A stretch of DNA of 64,000 nucleotides from Madurella fahalii (Eukaryota; Ascomycota; Sordariomycetes; Sordariales): the NCBI GenBank assembly GCA_029876055.1, contig CM056875.1:8147001-8211000 (forward strand), written 5' to 3'. The notes under the pieces are model-generated. The model was not told the DNA's origin, made no database searches, and was given only the letters and a program-made list of their open reading frames with translations. Each line of letters begins with the position of its first letter. Within the stretch, counting starts at the first letter, position 1. Positions 54,860-64,000 of this stretch are shown here, piece by piece. The position numbers and the translations under genes are program-made.

Positions 54860-56892
54860 TCTAGTTGGTAAGGGGAGAATGTTTGGGAATGAGAGACAGG
54901 AAGCCGCAGCTGCAAAACGGAGAACCAAATGGCTACAAGAACAAGAGGAAAGAGAACAGTTGCATGGTGGCTTTGCCTTTAAACCCCGATCAAGTGTAAT
55001 CCATGTGTTGCCGTCAAGGCTTCTGTTTCCTGACTGGCCGCGGCATCCGCCACTCATAGCTCGGCACACGGGACCCAAATTTTGTCCCTCTTTCCCGGTG
55101 CCCCGCATACCAGCTGCTGGATCGCGAAGTCAACTCTTGACGATAAATACTCTCATGCCCTCGGTCCCTCGCCACGATTCTGCCTTTCCTTCTACTTCTT
55201 TTGTTCCCTCTAGCTTTGTATATCCTAATTAATAGCAAAAATACCGCACTCAAACTCAGATGCGCAACGTAATAGAATGTAACACGACCCGCTACCCTCG
55301 ACGCCGGCATTCGTCGGCACGAGTCTCGCAAGTCTTTCGAATTTGATCCGTAACTATCCCTAATCTGCTATATTAAGACGTACGCTTGACTGAGTTCGAG
55401 ATTCGCAGACTGGGGTAAGAGAGCTGGCGTTTTAGCGAGTAGCAAGCACCTCAATTCCATGACGCTCGCGATCGAGGGCGGGTCAGACGAACCGCCGTTT
55501 AACAGAGCTGCGTAGGATTGAATGCCTGAGTGCCAATCGCGTAGCCAGACTTCTTGAGCTCTAAGCAGACCTGGTATCTAGCAGGAGCGTTGATGCCTGG
55601 CCTCGAGGCATGCCGGCCAGTCATACTAGGATAAGGGGCAGAAAGCTGAGTTGCCAATATTGTGCACTCCTAGGTATCTTGTAACAGGTTGTCAGTAGGT
55701 CAATAAATAGATCGAACAACGCGACGTAGCCTCAGCATCCCCGAGATTTATCGTCATTGGCCAAAGCGTTGAAAAGAACAGCCAAAAAAAAAAAAAAACC
55801 AAAAAAAACCGGAAGACTAATAGGCCTCAGCACCCCCGAAGGTTTACATCATCATTGGCCAAAGAGTTGAAAAGAACAGAACCCCCCCTAATGTTCTCAC
55901 TGTCTTAGAGCTCAGCGCTAAGTACTGCGAGACCTCTTAGGAAGACGTAAAATTTTGACAGATGTTAGGAGGAAGGGAGGTGGACAAGGAGGGTTAAGGA
56001 CTGCCTTTATATGAATTTGTGAAAGTCTAAAAACTTGTCAATGACATCAACGCAGTGGAAGATTTCCCCCAAACCTTAGCCCCACCAGAACTCTATTTTG
56101 TTAGCTAAGGCATGTTGGAAAAGACCGGGCTGATATCATGAAAGCTAAAAATTCATGCCTGGGAGCTAAACTGGCGTTGGCGGTGGAGCTTGGCGTAAAT
56201 AAGCTGTTGAGTAACCAATTGTTTGACCAAGTCGTAAGATGGGAATAGTGGTTAGCCAACAAGCCGTTGAATACCTGAGCCGTCAATAAGCTGATCGACC
56301 AGGGGACGTCTGCAGGCCGACAAATGCTCGGAAATACAAGCCGGAGCTTTGCCGCGTGTAAAACCAAGTGTGACCCGACTTCGGATTGTACCGCCTCGCG
56401 CTCCGAGGACGAGTGGATGCAGACGGGAGTGGATTCAAGAGAGAGCCGGTAATATTACCATCCAGCTTCCCCATATTTATTTACAACCCCCAGTGAGTCC
56501 AGTACGATACGTATACGTTCTGTGCCACTGAATGGAAGTTACCGCTTTGGCAGCAGAGCTTGGCATCGCTTGGCCACCGCCTTCTGTTTTCGGCTCCGGG
56601 AGGCAGAGCTCCACCACGATCGCGTCGGTGCCGTCATTGGGGAAGCTTGGACGGAGCAGCCCGCTCGCGCTTTCCACTGCAGCAGAGCTCTGAAGCACAA
56701 TTTCGAGCCAACGACCACACGCGCTTTCAGCGCTCAAAGCTCTTCTGCATCGCGTTATCCCGCCCACTATTTCCCATTGTCTTCCACTTTGATTCTCGTC
56801 ACAAGCGACTGGCAAATGACGACTTCACGAGCAGCTTCCCGGATGCCATAGGCGCTTTCCTCTCTCGGCTCCGTCTGCTGCGTCTGGGCACC
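54860..56892. other. A/T-richer spacer with a duplicated segment
   Basis: About 2 kb without a recognised gene. From 55,200 to 56,500 the base composition is clearly less GC-rich than in neighbouring genes and TpA steps are frequent, which may reflect old repeat-induced point mutation. It contains a pair of about 50-bp direct repeats and A-rich runs at 55,785-55,810. The rest up to 56,892 is probably the promoter of the downstream gene. Confidence 0.5.
55730..55880 (+). repeat. Diverged direct repeat, two copies of about 52-56 bp
   Basis: Copy 1 (55730-55781) and copy 2 (55825-55880) share CCTCAGCA, CCCCGA, CATTGGCCAAAG and GTTGAAAAGAACAG in the same order, with small differences. An A-rich stretch separates them. 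This looks like a local duplication or the remains of a repeat element. Confidence 0.75.
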
Positions 56893-59800
56893 ATGGCACC
56901 GCTCGATGGCGATTGTGCCACCCTGCTTTCGTCGCAGTCTCTAACGCCAATTGCGCAACTCGGCCCGGATTTGCCTGGTCAATCTCAGCGCGTGATTCGC
57001 GGCGAAGTCACCATCACCTGGCCCTATAGCGCGGTTACCAAGACCGTCGCCTTCCTGCTCGCGGAGCCTGATGTGCGCCTCCGCCGGGCCAAAGGCCAGG
57101 TGCGGATAGAGCTTCGCGGCCCCAGCGCGAAGGCAGCCTCTGAATGCGGCATCGGAGCGGGCGACGAGCTACTCTTCAGTCTTAATGGCGTGGAATGGGC
57201 GAAAGACGAGTCGCCCGGCCGCATCCCTGGCTCGAGGCTTGACTGGCAATTGCGGTTTAACGAGAGACTTGCCCTCCAGGTGAGGATGGAACAGAGCAAA
57301 CTTGTTCCCAAAAGTATCATCTAATTGCTTTCAGGTCAAATCGGTCGAATCGAGCGAGCTAAAGTTCATCAACATTGACCATCCCGAACCCGACCCTCCA
57401 CCGGAGCCCTTGGCTGAAGCGCGCGCAACTACACCTGAACCAGTGCCGATTGGCCCAGATGTGCAGTCCGCAGTGCGCAAGATCCCCGACTTCGCACCTA
57501 ACGAGTATCCCTCGCCGGCATTTGTCAAGAGGGCTAGGCTTTCATATGGCGCGCTTTTCGAGGGCGGCTTTGACATATTCGAGGAGGATGGCGGAGCCAA
57601 GGGCAGAGGCCGTAAGAGAACCCGCTTCGGTCGAGATAGCAGCGCCTGGCGGTACACTAGCCAGTCACCGAGTCCCGGGCCGGCGTCCCCCGCCCAAGAT
57701 GCGATGGACGAGGACATTCATGCGGACCTATCTGCCCAGCCTTCGCCGAAACCGCAAATGATGGATGAGGGCTGCCAGGCTGTCGAGGCCACAATGACAG
57801 AGGCTGCCTCGGAACCAGTTGATGTCGGTGCTCTTGTTACCCCTCAGAAGATGGCTTCTCCCCCGCCAGAGAGCTCAACCCCGGTCCCTCAGGAAGACGC
57901 GGCCGCTTTGGCCCGAGAGCATCACACTCTAGTTCCCCAGGAACAAGACGTCTTTCTCACGTCCAGTCTCGAAGATGGAGCTCGTTCTGGTGGTCAACAG
58001 AGTTTGGTTCCAGCTCGAGATGAATCCAGGTTAACCCCACAGCCGATACCGCCAGAACAGTCAGAGGAGCCTTCAGTCGGGGTTGAAACTGTTCAAGTTA
58101 CGAAGACAGAGCCGCAGCAACCGGACTCCCCTCCCGCAAAAATTACCGAGACTTTCTCGACTTCTCTATTCGGCACAACGAAACCATCCAGTTCCGGCTT
58201 TTCCTTGTTCGGCATGGGGGCGCCTGCAGGGGTCGAGTCAACCCTCAACATAGCAGACCGGGTCAGATTCGGGTTCTCTCACATTCCGCAGACTGCGCAT
58301 TCCCAAGTTGCGCCGCCAAATGACACGGCCCCTGACCCAGACCGTGACAGGCATGAGGCCTACCCAGTGTCCTACCTTGACGACCAGTCCGCTCCCAACA
58401 AGCTCCCCGACGCGGCAGCGTATCTTAATGCGGCAGATGAGCGAGGCGAAATGGCGATTCAAGACGACGGCATTGTTCCCGAGGCACCCCCGGTACAGTG
58501 CTTTGGCCAGGGTCAATGGGAAATGTCGACCCAATCTCCGCACTACAACCCAGTGGAAGGAGGCCACTTCGGGGCAGATGCTTTGGATGAGGGAACCGGG
58601 ATCACCACTGAGCAAGCGCCTCTCCATGCGAACGAAGTCGCTCTCGGGAGCGTACCGGCGGGCTTTGCCAGTTACGGTCAGGCAGGGATCCCAGAGGGAT
58701 CTCCGAAAGGTCCTCCACATCGCGCGATGTCGCGTGAGGATCAGACAGTAATGGAGGACGAGAAAACGATCAGTGGAGACGAGGTTGGGATCGACGATGA
58801 GGAAGACGAGGACGCCGAGTACGACGAGTATGCATACGGTGAGCGAATCGAACAAGGTGATTACGATCAGCGTAACTACGATATCCCTTCCGACGACGAC
58901 GAGGGTCTTTCCGAAGAAGAAGACGAGATCAAGCAAGAGGCTGGAGACCGTTACGGCGACGGGGAGATGTACGATGAGGACGATGAGGAAGATGAAGGTG
59001 ACTATTGGGATGAGGATGAAGAGAGCTATGACGAAAGCGAGGAGGATGAAGATGGGTACGATATGGGAGGCTCCCAACAGCAACCCCTGCGGAAACCCAC
59101 CGCGTCCGCACCGCCGGGTGAGCCGGTTGTTATTAGCCTGCTTTCTGACTCCGAGGATGACGATGAACCGGCCCCTACTCCCAGCAAACCCCCAGTTGCT
59201 TCGCAGACGGCTCCTATCCAGCATCCGCCGGAGTCTTCCGCGAAATCCAAAAGCTCACCCGAGCCAAAGGTTCAAAGGCCGTCGGATGCGCCCGAGCCGG
59301 AAAAATCAGTCGCCACCAGTCCCGGGGCCGAAAAAAGCCAACACCATAGCAGTATTTTTGGTCAGACCCATGTCGTTGACTTCGGTATACCGTCGAATGG
59401 TATCAGCACCCAACTGAAGGCAACCGTAGAAGAAACGGACAGCGGTCCGGAAGCATCTTCGTCTGCCAGCCAAGGCGTCGGCTCATTCAAAACGGCCGAA
59501 ACTCGAACCAACTTACATACCCTGGAAATCGAATCTGCACCGAGCGAGGCTTCTTCTGAAGGTCTTTTCATTAGAAAACTACGCCCCGAGTATCTGGAGG
59601 CCGAGGACGAGCGGGTTAGTGACGGGTCCAATAACGAGTCTGAGGAAGTCGATGAAATTGCAGAAAATGGCGGCGATGGGGAAGCCCATGTGCAGGAACT
59701 AGACCGGACCCCTCTCAGCGATAAAGATGAGCAAATCGAAGTGGAAGAAGTCAGTCGAGATGAGGAGGTGCACGACCAGCATGCTAAGACGCGGGATTCC

Positions 59801-61948
59801 GATGGCAGTTTGACGGATGACGATGACAGTTCCTTCGCCAGCCAGGTTGAGATGAGCCAAGAACTTGGAGTGATCGAGTATGAAGACTTAATGGAGGATG
59901 TCGTTACAGAAGCCCAAGGCCCAGCGGGGACTACGCAGTCAGACATGGAGATCGAAGAAGTTTCCGATGAGGACGTCGACATGATTGACGTGGCCTCGGC
60001 CCATTCAGAGACGTTTCCGCAAGACAACCAGCCGTCAAAGAACACTGAGCAGGAAGGGCCCGGCGGACGGCCAGAGTTTACTTCCGCTGCTGTGGGCGGA
60101 GTTGCGTCTGAGGTTGCCGTTGTGGCTGATGTGATGAGCGATTTTCGCCCGGATGCACCTACCGCGCAGCAAGGGGCACAAACTCCGGCCTCCGGCGCGA
60201 ATGAACAAGATACGGGCGTATCGAAGCCAGCGGATAAGGCATCGGCGGTCACGCCGAAGCATACTGGAAAGGACACGTCCGTTCTTAAGCCAGCCTCCCC
60301 TTCAATTCCTTCATCCGAGCTCGGAACGGTCGAGGATGAGGCTCCGTCTCTGGTAACCCCGAACCCGCCCCATCCGGTTTCGAAGGAAGCCCAAGAGCTG
60401 TTGAGTCCTTCACAAAGCCAATTGGCCGATGAAACGAAGTCACATGCAAAACGAATGGGGCAACAAGTTCAAAGAGGGGGGAAGAGCCAGGATGAGCCGA
60501 CAACTCGAGAACGAATCTCATCTGCTGACACCTTGGCCCAGCAGCAACGGGAAGCATCTCGTGAGCCCTCAGCCCAGGGCCCAGCCGAGAACATGCACAC
60601 GCCGCCAGCAGAGTCTCGGCGCGAGGCTGACGAAGGCCAAGCCGTCAATGGCGACGTCATTAGTGGCACACAAGAGGTTTACTCGCCAGAAGGACGTGCA
60701 GTTACTGCGACTTTGGAAGATGATAAGGTCATCCCCGTCTCCAGCCCCTTGGTCCAACCGCGCGATGTGGACACGGATGAAGTTGCCCCAGATGACCAAC
60801 CGGCAATGCTTCCATCCTCTCAAGCTGAGCAAGCTCAACACGAGCAATCCAGTACCGAGAATGCGGACCTGGCCGAACAGAGCCACGAGCTAGCGGTGCC
60901 TCAACAACCTAGCCCCGCGGTGAAGGGGGTTGCCGAGGAACACGTGACGATGCAAGAGCAACCCACCCAAGAGGAACAACCTTCACAAGATATCGATGCC
61001 TCGCAAGCTCGATCCAAAACCCGGTCACCGTCTCCCGATATTAGCATCCACCTTGCGCGCCAGGCAGTTGCGACCAGGCGCTCCAAGCGAGGGCAGGAGC
61101 CGAAGAAGGTTCCCGAACCCTTACGCACGAGCCCAAGACTCACCCGGGGCCGGTCCAACAGCCTCCAGGCAAATACCACGCCGGAGAGGGACGAGGGGGG
61201 CGACAACAGCGTCAGCCTCGCCAGGGCAGCCCTGGCGTCGCCTTCCAAGATGGACGGCTCCGCGCCCCTCACCCCCACTACCACGGCAGCTCTCAAATCC
61301 GAGCTCACAAAGCGCCTCCGGACCGACCTCCCCGAGTGCGTCCCCCTCCGGAACCTCCGCCTGCACAACGAGAAGTTCCCCAACGTGGTCGCCATCGTCA
61401 CCACCCACCCCACCCCGGCCACGCGCGCCAAGGGCGGACCCCGCGAGTTCTTCATGTCGTTCCACGTCACCGACCCGTCGGCCGCGCCCGCCGGCGTCGT
61501 CGAGGTCCAGCTGTACCGCCCCCACAAGGACTCGCTCCCCGTCGTGAAGCCCGGCGACGCGGTGCTGCTGCAGCGGTTCCAGGTCAAGTCGCTGAGCAAG
61601 AAGGGGTGGGGGTTGCGGACGCAGGGGGAGTCGGCGTGGGCGGTTTTTGAGGAGAATGATGGTGTTGGTGCTGGTGCTGGTGCTGGTGCTACTGGTAGTG
61701 GTGGTAATGGTGAGGGTAAGGATGGGAGTGGGAGTGGGAGTGTGCCGCAGATCAAAGGCCCCCCCGTCGAGGATTACGAGGGGTATGTAGAGTATGTCGG
61801 GCTGCTGAAGAGGTGGTTTCGAGGGCTCATGTCGGATGCGGCGGCGAGGGAGAGGTTGGAGCGGGCGGATAGGAAGTTGGTTGAGGCCGGAGGAGGAGGG
61901 GCGGCTGCAGGAGGAGCAGGAGGAGGAAGTGGTGGTGGTGGGAAGTAA
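56893..61948 (+). CDS. Large telomere-type protein with C-terminal POT1/Cdc13-like OB fold
   Basis: Exon 1 56893-57279 and exon 2 57335-61948, joined across a 55-nt intron in phase 0, give 1666 residues. Residues 1-160 form a beta-rich folded segment (VIRGEVTITWPYSAVTKTVA). Residues about 200-1400 are low complexity: Pro/Glu/Gln-rich, with FG motifs (SLFGTT, SLFGMG) near 405-420 and an extreme Asp/Glu block at about 597-704. The C-terminal block at about 1449-1567 (LPECVPLRNLRLHNEKFPNV, then FFMSFHVTDPS, VEVQLYRPHKDSLPVVKPGD and AVLLQRFQVKS) follows the pattern of the telomeric single-strand-binding OB fold of POT1/Cdc13. A Gly/Ala-rich insertion and a helical tail follow. I infer a telomere-capping or single-strand DNA-binding role. 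The N-terminal domain is unassigned. The linker length is far beyond POT1. Confidence 0.75.
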
Positions 61949-62822
61949 GTGGTGGGATGTTGGTACATATATGTACCTGGCGCTTGGGAGTAATGCTGAG
62001 GGGTTTGAGGCTGGAGTATTCATTTCATCGGTGCATTTTGGGCGTGGTTATTGACCCTGGGACATACCTGCCTGCACGGCCAAAGGAAGGAGTAGTAGCT
62101 GGGTTACAGGGGGGTACATGCATCGGGTACTTTACATCATAGGTATTAAGTGTTACAAGGAATCGAGGTTTTTTTTTAGCCCAGTCTCTGTGACAAGGAA
62201 GAATATTTCATGGTCAACAGCCGCGCCACGCAGATTTTCGTCTTTCATCTGAAGTACCATGTTTTTGCGCCACGGTGCCTTATGGCTCAGAATTACAGAC
62301 TGATATCCCGCGACACCACGTAGGAGAATGCGACACGACGCCATGTATTCCGCTTCAGAAACCCATCTGTTAAATTGAATCGACCTTGCCATTCAACCAT
62401 ACGCTGCTCGGCTGCCACTTTCATCTAGGCACCCCAATCTTTTTGTCTATCGCAAAACATGTACGCTCAGTATAGTGCGGGTGCAGCGCAGCGCGCATGC
62501 AGTGTATGTGTTGTCCGTCCCAATGCAAGTTCCCAAGCCCATGCAATATATCGTGGGCCATCCCATCCAAAACCTGTCCAAAGCGAACCAAACCAGCCGT
62601 GTTGGGGAATCATTAATGTAAAGAAAAAAGAAAAGAATGAAACCGGGCCCCCGATCGACCCAAGGACGAGGGACTGTCCCGCTTGGCTTGCCACAGGCAA
62701 TGGAGAACGACGCAGCCTCAAAGAAGCAGAACCCTTCAGAAACAGCAGAAGAAAACGAAACACGCGTTTGTGAGGACGCGGCGCCTGTATCCTCCCCTCT
62801 TCTGTTTTCCCAATTTCACACT
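61949..62822. other. 3' flanks between the telomere-type gene and malic enzyme
   Basis: An 874-bp interval between two convergent stop codons. A minus-strand frame at 62153-62392 contains SEAEYMAS, which recalls the copia-type RNase H motif, but nothing else in it supports a mobile element. No gene is called. Confidence 0.5.
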
Positions 62823-64000
62823 TTAAAGCTGAGGATCGTAGATGCGAGCCTTGATGTACTTGTCGAGAGCCGGATCGCCCCACTCCTCCCACTCAAGCCA
62901 CTGCTCCTCGGGCAGCTGGCTGACGCCATCGCGGCGCGCGGCCTTCATGACCTCGCGGGCGACGATGATGCTAGCGTCCCGGACGCGCTCGATGCGAGGG
63001 TAGATGAGCCCCTTATGGATCTCATCGGCGTTGAGCGAGCCGGCCAGGGCGGCGGCCGACGTGTAGATCATGTTGTCCGTCACGCGGCTGGCCTTGGAGA
63101 GGATGGCGCCGAGACCGATGCCCGGGAACACGTAGACGTTGTTGCCCTGGTTGGGGTAGTAGGTGACGGCATGGTCGCTGGTCTTGACGGTGAACTGAGA
63201 GAAGGGCGAGCCCGAAGCGAAGATGACGGTGCCATCGGTCCAGGTCACGGCCTGCTCGAAGGTGCATTCGGCTTTGGTGAGAGGGTTGCTCAGCGGGAAG
63301 AGGATGGGCCTGCGGCCGAGACCGCCGGCGTCGACCGACGCCTTGAGAGCGCGGACGACGGACTCGGTAAAGACGCCAAAGGTAGCAGTCAGGCCGACCA
63401 GCGCGGTCGGCTTGACGTACTCAATGACCTCCTCGAGGGTGCGGAACTGGTGGCCGTTGTTGTCGGTCCGGGCAAAGTACTTCTTGTGCTCAGCAAGCTT
63501 ATCGCCACGGTCCTTGGTCACAAGGCCCTTGGTGTCGACGAGCCAGAACTTGTCCTTGGCAGCCTGCTCCGACAGGCCGCGCTTGGTGTAGTACTCGACG
63601 AGCTGCTTGGCGACGCCGACGCCGGCGGAGCCAGCGCCCATGAAGACCAGGCGCTGCTCCTCGATAGGCACACCAGACAGGTTGACGGCGCCAATGTAAC
63701 TGCGGGTGGGGTTAGTTGAGGCACGAGAGAGAGAGAGAAGAGAGGGGAGACAAAAAAAAAAAAAAAAGAGAAAGGAAAAAAAAGAAAACTAAACTTACCC
63801 GCCCAAGACGACAGCGCCGGTGCCCTGGATATCATCGTTGAAGCACTTGTAGCTGTTGCGGTAGCGGTCGAGGTAATTGAAGGCTTTCTCGCTCTCAAAG
63901 TCCTCAAACTGCACCACCATGTTCGGGTAGACCTCCTTGGCGGCCTGCATGAACTCGTCCATAAACTCCTGCTGCTCGGCCACGGGGACGCGCTTGGCGC
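62823..64000 (-). CDS. Malic enzyme, 3' part (5' end beyond the window)
   Basis: Two exons are visible: 64000-63799 (continuing past the edge) and 63699-62823, joined in phase across a 99-nt intron. About 359 C-terminal residues are present. Motifs: YKCFNDDIQGTGAVVLGGYI, the NAD(P)-binding GAGSAGVGVA, FWLVDTKGLVTKDR, LVGLTATFGVFTESVV, PILFPLSNPLTKAECTFEQA and YVFPGIGLGAILSKA. All are characteristic of malic enzyme, which decarboxylates malate to pyruvate with reduction of NAD(P). Whether it is NAD- or NADP-dependent, mitochondrial or cytosolic, cannot be told without the N-terminus. The intron contains a 15-16 base A run near 63,752. The C-terminus ends KARIYDPQL. Confidence 0.93.

Noticed and set aside
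54860..55108. In-frame N-terminal extension of the flavin monooxygenase
   Set aside because: Cys/Ser-rich with no similarity; the FAD-binding fold sits normally after the ATG at 54859.
58238..59224. A 328-codon minus-strand frame rich in Ile, Leu, Val and Phe
   Set aside because: It is the antisense of the acidic GAT/GAG/GAC-rich part of the telomere-type gene; antisense of such codons always yields hydrophobic residues.
1..64000. CRISPR arrays, prophage, insertion sequences, dispersed 5S rRNA
   Set aside because: The DNA is eukaryotic with spliced genes; no regularly spaced repeats, integrase or transposase reading frames, or 5S core sequence were noticed.

Overview
The window is nuclear DNA of a filamentous ascomycete, most likely a sordariomycete of the Chaetomiaceae type. 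The evidence is GC-rich third codon positions, many 50-120 nt GT-AG introns, typical Pezizomycotina housekeeping orthologues (375-residue actin, GSK3, CBC80, SF3b4, Elongator subunit 2), TTAGGG-type telomere sequence, and long gene-poor stretches. No bacterial, viral or organellar genes, rRNA genes or convincing tRNA genes were seen.

Layout. 1-9983: vps68 (1573-2345), then about 7.6 kb without a recognisable gene, ending in the leader of gsk3. 9984-20594: gsk3, cbc1 (CBC80), an unidentified small spliced gene meeting hsh49 (SF3b4) stop codon to stop codon, tom7 (53 residues in five exons), and a mitochondrial carrier of the FAD/folate type. 20595-30548: about 10 kb gene-poor, with a minisatellite next to a C17T18 block. 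30549-32275: an Azf1-like C2H2 transcription factor. 34416-41790: urm1 and elp2 head to head, a serine palmitoyltransferase small subunit, an Rso55/MTRFR-type mitochondrial rescue factor, and actin. 43905-50445: fes1 behind a heat-shock element, mitoribosomal uL5m behind a telobox, then lsg1 and ltv1 head to head. 50713-54859: an aromatic aminotransferase and a flavin monooxygenase in tandem. 56893-61948: a large protein ending in a POT1/Cdc13-like OB fold. Right edge: the 3' half of a malic enzyme.

How the genes relate. Several neighbours act in one process. Urm1 and Elp2 both serve wobble-uridine (mcm5s2U34) modification of tRNA and share a 312-bp intergenic region. Lsg1 (60S) and Ltv1 (40S) both act in late ribosome maturation and share a 570-bp region. 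Cbc1 and Hsh49 both act on nuclear pre-mRNA. Tom7, the carrier, Rso55 and uL5m are mitochondrial.

Exon limits were read by eye from splice consensus and reading phase, and checked for total length divisible by three. One gene, hsh49, fails that check and appears frameshifted in this sequence.
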